DNA from: Bacteroidia bacterium
Lineage (GTDB): Bacteria > Bacteroidota > Bacteroidia > M30B66
Assembly (NCBI GenBank): GCA_018401705.1
Contig: JAGYKL010000019.1
Coordinates: 1 to 64,000, forward strand
Length of the DNA: 64,000 nucleotides
Reading direction: 5' to 3'
Position numbers and translations under genes: made by a program. Shown here in pieces: positions 27,377 through 36,433 of the stretch. Each line of letters opens with the position of its first letter. Positions within the stretch are counted from its first letter, which is position 1. The notes beneath the pieces are model-generated. The model did no database searches. It worked only from the letters and a program-made list of their open reading frames with translations, and was not told the origin of the DNA.

Positions 27377-29496
27377 ATGAAAAAACACTTCTACTTTTTC
27401 TCGGGATTTTAGTGATGGTTTTCGGGTTACAAGTCACGCCCAAACCCTCAAAAACATCCACCGTCACAATTTGCCGGTCTTGCAAATTCCGGTAGACTTA
27501 ATCGACAAAGTCGAAACGGTTGATGTGGCTGGACAAAAGTACCTGCATGTTACTCAGTTCAATGGTTTTGTGAATGAGGTGCCTGTTGCCCAAATTGACA
27601 GCATTACGCACAGTGAGAAATTGGCGGTTGATCAGCGCAGTTGGGGAATTTGCGTATAGCTTCGGTGATGGGCATAGTTCGCGGTCCTACCGGAGCTCCC
27701 GAAATGAATGCGATTGTGCGCTCGCCTTACGGCGGTGAAGAAACGCGGACTGACCCGAACCGGAGTGTTTTTTCTGAATGATGTTGTTGTGTATGATAAG
27801 CTCGGTTACATCACCATCGCCAAACCCGGTTTTCATCAGGGCTCTCGCGAAGTTTTTGCCTCTGAAACCGGAAGCAATCGGGTGAATGTGCAACTCTTGC
27901 CCATGAGCCAATCGGAGCACTGGCGCGCAAGCGGCGGCTCAGTAACATCGGATTATTACAACTGAATTTTCCGGCCTAATGCTGTCACTTTAAACGGACA
28001 ACCTTACACCGGAACGGTGAATGTGTTGCCGCTGCTTTGGATCCAAGCTCACCTGAAATGTTCGACCAAATGCCGGGCGAATTGCTCCGGAAGGCATGAA
28101 CGATTCATTGCGTTTGCTTCGCTCATTTGGCATGGCTTCAATCAGATTGAGAGACGCCAACATGAATGAACTTCAATTGGCACCAAGGTGTGCTAGTACT
28201 CTCACATTCAATATACCATCCGCCTTGCTGGCTGAAGCTCCCGAAACAATCGACTGGTGGAGCTTTGATGAAATCCTTGGCATTTGGATGCACGAAGGCT
28301 TAGCGCAAAAGCAGGGAAATCAATACGTAGGACAAGCGAGTCATTTCTCTTGGTGGAATGTAGATGTTCCTGAAAACTTTAACGATTTATTTGGCCATGT
28401 CCAGAATTCTACTAGCAGTTCAATCTCTAATGCACAGATTAGGCTTATTTCACCAACTATGGGTACGGGAATTACTTTTACAAATACTCTGGGAGATTTC
28501 TCCGGACGTGTGCCCAAGAATCAGGATTTACAAATTAATATTTATCTAGTTTGCCCAACAACTAACTCTTGGTCATCGGCATTATCGGAACAATTGGCTA
28601 GTGGCAATGCTGAAATTAACAGCGTTTTCACTGCTGATTTTAATGATTTTTATTTAATTAGCGGCAATGTTGTGAATTGTGAGGGAATTCCGGTCCAATC
28701 ATCGTATGTAAAGATTGATTCTCAGATATTTTTTTGCGATCAGGATTCTTTTCAAATTGCGGTTTGTTCTACAGGAGAGCTGTCGATACGCGCTTACGAC
28801 ACATCAAATCCAGAGTTTGTGAAAGTGGGTGAAAGCACAGCTGTTAACGTTTTTGTCAACGGCACTCAAGTTGGAAGCTTAGAAGCATGTTCTCCGGAAT
28901 ATAGCGTTTTATCGGATATTGATGGAAATGACTATTTATCTGTTTTGATTGGTAGTCAGTGGTGGATGTCTGAAAACCTTCGAGTAAGTCATTTTAACGA
29001 TGGAACTCTTATACCTAATGTAACAGATGATGAAGAATGGATTGCATTAAACATTCCTGCCTGGTGCAACTATGAGAATATTCAGGTCAATGAAAACGTT
29101 TATGGCAAAATGTACAACTGGTTTGCCGTTAATAATGCTAGAGGACTTTGTCCTATTGGTTGGCATGAGCCTTCTGATGAAGAATTTAACACCTTAGTTG
29201 ATTTACTTGGTGGTGGCGCTATTGCAGGGGGTAAACTTAAGCTTCCAGGTTCCCAGTATTGGGTAAACCCGAATACGGATGCAACGAATGAAAGTGGATT
29301 TTCTGCTTTACCCGGTGGATCAAGGAATGCAAGCAATGGAGCTTTTGCGACCATTGGCACTAGAGGCAATTTTTGGAGCTCAACTGAATCTGCAGAAACA
29401 GCCTGGACTCGAATTTTAGCCAACAACTCTGCTATAGTTAGTAGACTAAATTATAGCAAGTTGCTTGGCCTTTCTGTGAGATGTATCAAAGACTAA
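27377..29496 (+). pseudogene. FISUMP-domain protein, array copy 7, frame disrupted in the 5' third
   Basis: ATG at 27377. The signal peptide and first 240 residues need several frame changes (ORFs 27471 and 27708). From 28096 the frame is open for 466 residues to the stop: LRLLRSFGMAS, DWWSFDEILGIWMHEG, sandwich repeats (LGDFSGRVPKNQDLQINIYLVC), and FISUMP (YLSVLIGSQWWMSENLRVSHF, CPIGWHEPSDEEFN, LGLSVRCIKD). The FISUMP half diverges clearly from copies 4-6, whereas the segment around 28090-28330 is almost the same as copies 3, 5 and 6. It lies 42 bases upstream of the PorP/SprF gene and is probably cotranscribed with it. Confidence 0.82.
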
Positions 29497-29538
29497 TCAT
29501 GACTACTGGGGTTTGTTATTTTTGATTTGTAACTTCTT

Positions 29539-30483
29539 TTGAAAAAATTAATTTTTGTATTTGTCTTATTAAGACTTTTTTTGCTAGGGCAATTACAAGC
29601 TCAAGATCCTCAATTCACCCTAACATATAGTTCTGCTTTATATGCTAATCCGGCATTTACCGGAAGTGCAGGGCAGGGTGCAGGCGGCGCAGCGTATCCA
29701 ATGGCCTGAGATACCTGGAGCTTTTTATACAACTGTTATTGCCTTAGATATTAGTCCAGAAAAATCGCCCCTCGATTTTGGTTTAACTTATGTTCGTGAT
29801 CAAGCAGGTGAAGCAACATTGACTACTCAAGTTATTGGCTTAAACCTTGGGCGTTCATTCTCCCTTTTCAGAAATATATCTCTTCGTATTGGCGGCGCCA
29901 GCCAGTTTAATCAACGAAATTTAGATACTACAAAGTTGGTACACGCTTACATGGTTGATACCGCTTCCGGAAATGGTACATCCCATTCTGATTTAGAGAG
30001 CGATGAAGTAAGATTCTTATCCTATAATGCCGGCTTTCTTATAAACTCAAACACATTTCTTTTGGCTTTTGGCATGAAATATAAATGAACCTGATCAAAG
30101 GATTTTTGAAGCCTGTTTCCAGACTGCCAATCAGATATAATGCAAGAGCTTCAATACGAATTTTTAATTCTGAAGCGAAACGTAGCAGCAGATTATATGT
30201 TAATGCTTCATTTGTTAAACAGCAACAATTTAGAAACTTTATGACAGGCTTTTCCCTTCAACATGGGAAAGTGAAGCTTGGCCTTTCTTATCGAAACAGG
30301 GATGCATATATAGCAATGTTAGGTTTTGCAGCAAAGTCATTTACAGCAGCCTATTCATATGATTATACTATTTCCCGATTAACCAGTGCCACAGCCAGCG
30401 CCCATGAGATTACACTGGCATTTTATTTTGGAAAAATGCAGGAAAAAAGAGCCTCCATTCCCTGGATGAAGGACTTATTTTAA
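29539..30483 (+). pseudogene. PorP/SprF-family T9SS membrane protein, frame disrupted
   Basis: A TTG start (MKKLIFVFVLLRLFLLGQLQAQ) opens a signal peptide followed by DPQFTLTYSSALYANPAFTGS. The motif DPQFTxY...NPAxTG is the hallmark of PorP/SprF proteins. A one- or two-base slip near 29690 moves the reading to ORF 29642 (QWPEIPGAFYTT), and another near 30085 to the last ORF (SRLPIRYNARASIRIF ... YSYDYTISRLTSATASAHEITLAF). About 310 residues in all, a normal length. SprF-type proteins are outer-membrane-associated partners often encoded next to large T9SS-secreted surface proteins, so its place at the end of the FISUMP array is suggestive. Confidence 0.85.
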
Positions 30484-30507
30484 ATGACCTTGCTATCTGC
30501 CTTAGGG

Positions 30508-30587
30508 ATAGTAGCGGAAATCCTTTTGCTGCTTGCAGCAAAAGATTGCAGTGTAAAGCCCGGCGCCGCGTAGCCGGTGCAAGGCCC
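30508..30587. repeat. Structured intergenic element with two hairpins
   Basis: After the PorP gene: TAGCGGAAATCC, a long hairpin (AATCCTTTTGCTGC / GCAGCAAAAGATT), then AAAGCCCGGCGCC and a second GC-rich hairpin (CCGGC ... GCCGG inside GCC ... GGC). The layout 'GGGATaGtAGCGGAAATCCTTTT - hairpin - AAAAGATT..A.. - AAAGCCCGGC' resembles, from memory, a dispersed intergenic element common in Bacteroidota genomes. No second copy was spotted in this window. Confidence 0.5.
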
Positions 30588-30658
30588 AAAAATGAATCAA
30601 TTCTAATTTAATCCTTAACCTTTTCCCTCGCTCATAAAACGGAAACTTCACAAAAGCA

Positions 30659-30687
30659 AAACGGCCTCCGTAGTTGGAAGCCGTTCT
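30659..30687 (-). terminator. Terminator of the large metalloprotease-like gene
   Basis: Minus strand arms AACGGC-TCC / GGA-GCCGTT with a loop AACTAC, followed by TTTGCTTTTG. It starts about 20 bases past the stop at 30706. Confidence 0.65.
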
Positions 30688-30705
30688 GTTTATGATTTGA
30701 TTTAC

Positions 30706-33700
30706 TTATTGCTTCACGAAGCGCAAAGTGGTATAGCCTTTTGATGATGAAAGCCTGATCATGTAAATTCCCTGATTAAGACCTGAAATGTCAGTTTCTT
30801 CAATGGAATTAGCATTTGGTGACATAAGATAGTTCTGATAAACTTTTCCATCAATACCGAAGATTTCAGCCTGGATGTTTTCTCCAATCCAATCTTCATC
30901 AAATTTAATGTTAAGTATATCTGCAGTCGGATTTGGGAATAATGTTGGGATGCTTTTTGCCAATTGATCTGCATTTTGTTCAAGGTGCTCGTCTCCATTT
31001 TCAGCAATTGGAGCGGCTAACATAACCGAAAAAGTAGCACATCGATTAGTAGAGCTTCCACAATTGTTATTTGAGCGAACACATAAAGTAAAAGAACTTA
31101 AACTTGTACGGATGAAGCTAATGTTTCTTGTTCCTTGTCCGCCTGTAATTACTGCTCCGGTTGCAGTCCATGTATAACTAGTAGCCCCGCTTACATTAGC
31201 AACAGATGCTGTTCCGTTGGGGATGAGAATTGATCCACCTGTTTTTGATATTGTGCCTGGTCTTGCAGGTGCACTTGCAGATAAAGTTATAGACCTGAGA
31301 TTACTGTTACATCCTGTAGATGAAATTGCTCGAACCGACAATGTTCCTCCAGTAAATGAAGTTCCTGAAACTAACACAATAGAATTACCTGTTGCATTTC
31401 CTGAAATGCTTGTTCCTGATGGAATTGTCCACTGATATGAGCTTGCACCAGAAACAGGTGCCACTGAGAACGTTCTGCTTGTATTACAAAATCCGGTTCT
31501 GCTTCCTGAAATTGAGCCCGGAGTTGACAATGGATTTCTAATGGTGATACTTCTTGATGCTGATATTGGACCGCAACCACCAGTTCCTGCAATAGTCATT
31601 GTAAGCACATAAGTGCCTGCTGCACTTAAAGATGGTCTTACAGCTCCAGTTGATGTGTTAAATGATAAGCCAGCAGGCGTTGCAGAAAATGATATTCCCG
31701 GGGCCTGACCAACAAGAGGTGTAACTGTTCCGGTATTTGATCTGCAAAAATTTGGATTGAAGAATTGAAAAATAGCAAAAGGAGTATTGTTGATAGTAAC
31801 GGTTGTACTTGCTGTGAAAGGTGCACAATTTCCAGACCCAGGTATTGTATAAGATACGGTATATGTTCCTGAAGCCGAAGCAGAAGGAATAATAGCACCT
31901 GTTGTACTGTTAATTGAAAGGCCTGAAGGCGATACTGAATAAACGCCGCCCGCTGAACCTGTCCGCGTTACAGCTTGTGCAGTGCTAATGTTTTTGCAAT
32001 ATGATGATTGTGAATAGCTAATGTTTGCTGATGGTCCGCGAACAATAGTTATTACGGCATCGACATTGGCCTCGCAAGAAGGTGAAATATATCTGGCTCT
32101 GATTGTTCCACTTGTGAATGTTGGTGAAAATGTAGCTGTAATGCTTGCTGAATTTGCATTTGGGATTGTAATGCCGGGTGATGCTGTCCATTCAGTAACA
32201 ATTAAATCGCCTCCAATTCCAGGTCCTGTTGGCTGATTGAAATTGGCAACATAAGTAGCACTGACGCTTCCTTCTCCGGCAATACAAAGTGGTCCTCCAA
32301 TATGTTGAGTAGGTATTGCGAAAATGATTATTGAATTAGAAGTTATTGTTGTGCATCCTTGCAGCTCGCAGGTAATTACCTCGTTGATTTGAGCATTGGA
32401 GACTATAAATGTAGTACCTGTTCCTGCTACTACTCCGTTTCTTTTCCAAACGAGATTAGGAGTTCCGGTAACATTTGTTGTAGTGGCAGTAAAAATTACC
32501 TCAGACTCAGTACAAACCGGGAAAGAGCTAGTAGTTGAAATTGTTATACTTTGATTGGCCGCTTGGTGTGCATTTACACCACATCCTACGCTTACTGAAC
32601 TTCTTGCCATTACGTCTAAGCCACCATCAATATCGTTCTGAGTTAGATTTTTTTTACTAAAGCCGGCTGGAAGAGAAGCAGCCATAACTTCTGATGATGT
32701 GTTTCGGGTATGAGCAAGTTGATGCAGGTGCCCTAATTCATGCAATACCACAGTTTCGAAATCAATTTCTGATGAAGATGGAGCATCGCTTCCAAAGTTC
32801 CAGGCAAAGCTAGATGCAACATCATTAATGATAATGTCTAGCTGAGTAGTAACAGCCTTGGTATTGTTTCCTGAACCGCATCCGCTTACATGATTTACTC
32901 CTCTGCCAAGAATATTGGATGGTAAAGGTTCAAGAACATCATCAGATATGATATTGATTCCATCTTGTGATGCAACTCTCACTGTGCTATTGTTAGGGCT
33001 TATTGTCCAATTAACTTGTGTGGCGCATTTCCATTTGTTTAATGCGCGTTCAAAAGTTTCACGAGCTTCCAGACTAAACGTAGAGTTAAACTGATTGTTA
33101 AATGATAGAGTGTACCCTCCCAAAGAATTTGCATTTAGCATATTCATTATTGCTGTTGTATCGCCGGTAGAAATAGGTACATTAAACAAAGCATACTTTA
33201 CAGTGATAGAGCCAACGCTAGTTGAAACAGAACCTGAAGCTGGAGTAACCCTAACAGGTCCATTGGCCGCAGAATTATCGGCTGTTTCTCCAACAAGCCT
33301 TGATGGCACCATAACCCTGATTTGGTTGTCGTTCCAAGAAACATAATCTCTTGCCAATGGCTGTGCAAATGTGCCTAAAGCTGTTGTGAATTCAACAAAT
33401 CCCGAACCGCGTGTTGCTCCAAATCCACTGCCGTTAATGGTTAGTATTGATTTGGTTCCTGCCGTAATTACTGTTGGACTAAGTGATGAAATAGTTGCAG
33501 CAGTGCTTCCATTCACTTGAGGAATTCTAATGCGTTCATCCGGGGCAATCATTCGCGCAGTCTCCCCTGTGATATTTTGAAATGTCCTCTTTAATGAACT
33601 CAAATTATCGAATCTATTGAATACATCAGCGACACTTTGATTGCGTTGGTTTACCAAAAAAACTCCTTCTAATGACATTCCCACGCAGTATGCATTTGGA

Positions 33701-34077
33701 TATGAGGGAAGGCCTGTCCAATGCTTTGGCACTTGATTTAATAGCAATACAGTTTCATCACCAATGTATAAATCAATACGATCGCTAAATACTATAGATA
33801 GTTCTTCCGTATCACCACCCTCTGTAATAAGCGTAATTTCACTATTCGGATTTCCCTTGTAGGATTCCAGTACCTTCAATTTATGAATAGTATAAATCTT
33901 CGTTTTTGATTGGTTCCAAATAGACTCTCTTTCAAAAACTTCGGCTCTAACAATTACTTCACTGGATTGAACCAGCTCTGTATTTGTGAGTTTGATCATG
34001 TTGCAATAGATTTCCTGTGATTGTAAGCTCAAAGCCATAAACACAGAAATTAATAAAGTTAGAATGTGCTTTTTCAT
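30706..34077 (-). CDS. Large secreted metzincin-like protein with Ig-like repeats and T9SS tail
   Basis: 1123 residues. The signal peptide ends ALSLQSQ. An IPT/TIG-like domain (about 195-295; TKSILTINGSGFGATRGSG) precedes a matrixin/metzincin-type protease region (about 300-500). Its zinc motif is HELGHLHQLAH (HExxHxxxxxH), with Gln where most metzincins have Gly, and a Met nearby in SSEVMAASL. Several PKD/Ig-like repeats follow (IQ..NxPxxVCxGS style; NITGTPNLVWKRNG, SISGNATGNSIVLVSG). A type A T9SS domain ends the protein (LFPNPTADILNIKF ... GIYMIRLSSSKGYTTLRFVKQ). Predicted cell-surface or secreted protease. It stands alone between a terminator and a divergent methyltransferase gene. Activity is uncertain because of the Gly-to-Gln change. 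Confidence 0.88.
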   Translation of the reverse strand: MKKHILTLLISVFMALSLQSQEIYCNMIKLTNTELVQSSEVIVRAEVFERESIWNQSKTKIYTIHKLKVLESYKGNPNSEITLITEGGDTEELSIVFSDRIDLYIGDETVLLLNQVPKHWTGLPSYPNAYCVGMSLEGVFLVNQRNQSVADVFNRFDNLSSLKRTFQNITGETARMIAPDERIRIPQVNGSTAATISSLSPTVITAGTKSILTINGSGFGATRGSGFVEFTTALGTFAQPLARDYVSWNDNQIRVMVPSRLVGETADNSAANGPVRVTPASGSVSTSVGSITVKYALFNVPISTGDTTAIMNMLNANSLGGYTLSFNNQFNSTFSLEARETFERALNKWKCATQVNWTISPNNSTVRVASQDGINIISDDVLEPLPSNILGRGVNHVSGCGSGNNTKAVTTQLDIIINDVASSFAWNFGSDAPSSSEIDFETVVLHELGHLHQLAHTRNTSSEVMAASLPAGFSKKNLTQNDIDGGLDVMARSSVSVGCGVNAHQAANQSITISTTSSFPVCTESEVIFTATTTNVTGTPNLVWKRNGVVAGTGTTFIVSNAQINEVITCELQGCTTITSNSIIIFAIPTQHIGGPLCIAGEGSVSATYVANFNQPTGPGIGGDLIVTEWTASPGITIPNANSASITATFSPTFTSGTIRARYISPSCEANVDAVITIVRGPSANISYSQSSYCKNISTAQAVTRTGSAGGVYSVSPSGLSINSTTGAIIPSASASGTYTVSYTIPGSGNCAPFTASTTVTINNTPFAIFQFFNPNFCRSNTGTVTPLVGQAPGISFSATPAGLSFNTSTGAVRPSLSAAGTYVLTMTIAGTGGCGPISASRSITIRNPLSTPGSISGSRTGFCNTSRTFSVAPVSGASSYQWTIPSGTSISGNATGNSIVLVSGTSFTGGTLSVRAISSTGCNSNLRSITLSASAPARPGTISKTGGSILIPNGTASVANVSGATSYTWTATGAVITGGQGTRNISFIRTSLSSFTLCVRSNNNCGSSTNRCATFSVMLAAPIAENGDEHLEQNADQLAKSIPTLFPNPTADILNIKFDEDWIGENIQAEIFGIDGKVYQNYLMSPNANSIEETDISGLNQGIYMIRLSSSKGYTTLRFVKQ

Positions 34078-34331
34078 AGATTTAATTTTTTATGGCAAGC
34101 TGCTAACTTACTGTTGCATAGAAAATCACTAATGTTAGGCAGTGTTGTTTAAATTTCACATAATCAATGATTTGCGTGGGCGTACCTAATTATAGTGATA
34201 GTTCTTTATGGAGCGTTTAAAAAACCGAAATCCGCTTGTTTCGCCGGGTATTGAATTAATATAATTGGGTCTTTTAATGCATATAAGGCTGATGATTATT
34301 TTTTATTTACTTTATTCGTTAAAAATTATTC

Positions 34332-35027
34332 ATGCAAGACATCAGAAACCAGTTCTTTCATTTGCTATTCATTTGCTTTGTAGCATTTTCAGCGAATGCT
34401 CAACACCACGGTCACAATCATGGGAGCAAGGAGGACTCAATAAAAAAATCATCGAATGAATATATGAACCAATCAACGCTTGATGAATTGGTTCAGCGAT
34501 TCGAGTCGCCTGAACGGGATGCCTATCAGCAACCCGAGAAAGTGCTGAATTTCTTGGGCAATTTGAGGAATAAAAAAATCATTGACATAGGCGCCGGCTC
34601 CGGATATTTCTCAATTAAACTAGCTAATGCTGGTGCTTCTGTAATTGCTGCCGATGTTAGTGATGAATTTCAGGAATATTTGAAACGTAGAATCGAGAAG
34701 GGGAAATTCAAAAATATAGAACTTCGGAAAATCCCCTATGACTCTCCTGCTTTGTCAAGCCAGGAAGTGGATATTGCTTTCATTGTGAATACCTATCATC
34801 ATATTGAGAATCGTGTTGAGTATTTCAAGAAAGTTAAGTCAGGAATTAAAAGTGAAGGAGAATTAGTGATTATCGATTTTTTCAAATCGGAAGTTCCGGT
34901 TGGACCTCCTGTTGATCACAAAATTTCAATCGATGAGGTGATTGCAGAATTAAAAGCTGCAGGTTTTACCAATTTTTCAGTGAATGTGAACTTGCTTGCA
35001 TATCAATATATCATTAAGGCAAATTGA
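34332..35027 (+). CDS. Exported class I SAM-dependent methyltransferase with His-rich N-terminus
   Basis: 231 residues. A signal peptide (LLFICFVAFSANAQ) is followed at once by HHGHNHGSK. A methyltransferase core follows: motif I IIDIGAGSGYFSIKLA, strand 2 acidic VIAADVS, and IAFIVNTYHHIE. The core is of the UbiE/Methyltransf_11 type. Proteins of this kind with an apparent signal peptide are known in Bacteroidota, but how a SAM enzyme works outside the cytoplasm is unexplained. The His-rich segment after the cleavage site suggests metal binding. The gene is convergent with the O-methyltransferase gene that follows. Substrate unknown. Confidence 0.8.
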   Translation: MQDIRNQFFHLLFICFVAFSANAQHHGHNHGSKEDSIKKSSNEYMNQSTLDELVQRFESPERDAYQQPEKVLNFLGNLRNKKIIDIGAGSGYFSIKLANAGASVIAADVSDEFQEYLKRRIEKGKFKNIELRKIPYDSPALSSQEVDIAFIVNTYHHIENRVEYFKKVKSGIKSEGELVIIDFFKSEVPVGPPVDHKISIDEVIAELKAAGFTNFSVNVNLLAYQYIIKAN

Positions 35028-35055
35028 CTCCGAATTCATTAAAATCAACTCCTTA

Positions 35056-35697
35056 TTATTTCCTCATTGCTACGCTAAGGCCATCTCTTACCGGAAGCAG
35101 AACAATTTCAACCTTAGGGTTGGAAGCCAAATAGTCATTGAATTCTTTTAAAGCAATGGTATCAACATCATTCGCTTTAGATGATTCAAGCACTTTGCCG
35201 CTCCAAAGTACATTGTCAGAAATAATTAAACCGCCGGGTCTTACTTTGTCAATCACTATGTTAAAGTAGTTTTTGTAATTGTGCTTATCGGCATCTATAA
35301 AAACTAAATCAATGGGACCATCTATCGATGGAAGAATATCCAGCGCGTTACCAGTGTGAATTCTAATGCGATTTTGTTCTCTGGCTTCAGTAAAGTACCG
35401 ATTCAAGAGTGGCACACGTTCATCATTATTATCAATGGTATGCAAAAGCCCATTGGCCTGAAGGCCTTCGGCTAAACACAAAGCCGAATAACCTGTATAG
35501 GTGCCAACTTCAACAATCGTTTTTGGCTGTACCAGCTTACTAAACATACTCAAAATCCGTCCTTGTAAATGCCCCGAAAGCATGCGTGGCTGCATCACTT
35601 TTAAATGTGTTTCACGATTCAGTTTTTGCAATAGTTCAGGCTCTTTCGCACTGTGATCTTCGGCATATTTCAAAAGGGCTTCGTCAATAAATTCCAT
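35056..35697 (-). CDS. O-methyltransferase (caffeoyl-CoA OMT-like)
   Basis: 213 residues, normal for the family. SAM-binding VEVGTYTGYSALCLAEGL, metal and substrate ligands in DLVFIDADKHNYKNYF, and IISDNVLWSGKV are all in place, so a cation-dependent catechol-type O-methyltransferase is expected. The natural substrate in bacteria is usually unknown. It is the last gene of a minus-strand operon: its ATG lies one base past the glycosyltransferase stop. Confidence 0.92.
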   Translation of the reverse strand: MEFIDEALLKYAEDHSAKEPELLQKLNRETHLKVMQPRMLSGHLQGRILSMFSKLVQPKTIVEVGTYTGYSALCLAEGLQANGLLHTIDNNDERVPLLNRYFTEAREQNRIRIHTGNALDILPSIDGPIDLVFIDADKHNYKNYFNIVIDKVRPGGLIISDNVLWSGKVLESSKANDVDTIALKEFNDYLASNPKVEIVLLPVRDGLSVAMRK

Positions 35698-35698
35698 A

Positions 35699-36433
35699 TT
35701 ATTTCATTATTTCTGTTTTGTACTTCCTGCTTTTTAGCAAGAAAGATACATGTGATAAAGCTGTTTTTAGCAACTTCATTTTTGAAGGGCCTTTTCTCCG
35801 GTCTGAATATACTTTTGTGGGCACTTCCAAAATTTTATGCTTTATCAAATGGCTTTTGTACAGCAATTCAACCTGGCAAATAAAGCCTTTTGCTTCTATT
35901 AATGGATTAAACTTTTTATTCAGTTGATTCAAAGCTGGATAACTCCAAAGGCGATAAAAAGATGTTAAGGTTTTATACGGCATTCCTAACCACCGGCGGC
36001 TTAAAGTATTAGCAGCATGGCTAATCATCAGCCGTAAGGCTGAAGTCTTACTAAACCCACCACCTTCAAGATATACCGAAGCTAAAACCAAATCGGCATT
36101 TTCAATCTGTTTAATCATCTCCGGAAGACTTGATAAATCAGCGGTACCATCACCTTCAAGAGTGAGGAGCAAGTCATCCTGCGAAGCGTGTTTAAGAAAA
36201 TAATGCATACCTGTTTCAAAAGCTTTTCCAGGTCCCGTATTCTTATCTAATCTTAAAACTACATCATTCACATTGACCGCATCCCGCGCGATAGCAGCGG
36301 TTTGATCACTTGAGCCGTCATCAACCAGGATTAAGCGGTAATCTGCAATGTTTTGCAAAAATGCAGAAGAGGTTTCAATGAAATTCTTAATTCCACTTGC
36401 TTCGTTAAATACCGGCGCCAAAACCCAAATCAT
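35699..36433 (-). CDS. Family 2 glycosyltransferase
   Basis: 244 residues from MIWVLAPVFNEASGIKNF. The track start at 36496 would overlap the epimerase by 67 bases, whereas 36433 gives an ATGA overlap. GT-A motifs: nucleotide-binding VLAPVFNEASG, DDGSSDQTAAIAR, and TLEGDGTADLSSLPEMI in the DxD region. This resembles dolichyl-phosphate mannosyltransferase-like GT2 enzymes that transfer sugars to lipid carriers. No membrane anchor segment is seen at the C-terminus. It is cotranscribed with an NDP-sugar epimerase, so surface or lipid-linked glycan synthesis is likely. Confidence 0.87.
   Translation of the reverse strand: MIWVLAPVFNEASGIKNFIETSSAFLQNIADYRLILVDDGSSDQTAAIARDAVNVNDVVLRLDKNTGPGKAFETGMHYFLKHASQDDLLLTLEGDGTADLSSLPEMIKQIENADLVLASVYLEGGGFSKTSALRLMISHAANTLSRRWLGMPYKTLTSFYRLWSYPALNQLNKKFNPLIEAKGFICQVELLYKSHLIKHKILEVPTKVYSDRRKGPSKMKLLKTALSHVSFLLKSRKYKTEIMK

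Larger units (their letters stand above)
12701..29496 (+). repeat. Seven-copy tandem array of ~2.1-kb FISUMP genes
   Basis: Copies at 12701, 15026, 17589, 19726, 21879, 25233 and 27377, all on the plus strand. Every copy opens with AQTLKNI(H/Y)RHN and closes with RC(V/I)KD or a one-base variant. Long stretches are near-identical between copies in the N-terminal module and middle domain, while FISUMP domains differ more. Two short passenger loci interrupt it: the four-helix gene at 17185 and the toxin-antitoxin pair at 24336. Confidence 0.9.

Noticed and set aside
12701-29496. A diversity-generating retroelement acting on the FISUMP C-termini
   Set aside because: An Avd-family gene is present, but no reverse transcriptase and no template repeat with adenine-biased differences was seen in the window. 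Kept only as a test within the four-helix finding.
31217-33346. Plus-strand ORFs 31217, 32021 and 33095 and shifted minus-strand ORFs 31371 and 31638
   Set aside because: Low-complexity shadows of the Ig-like repeats in the large metalloprotease-like gene.
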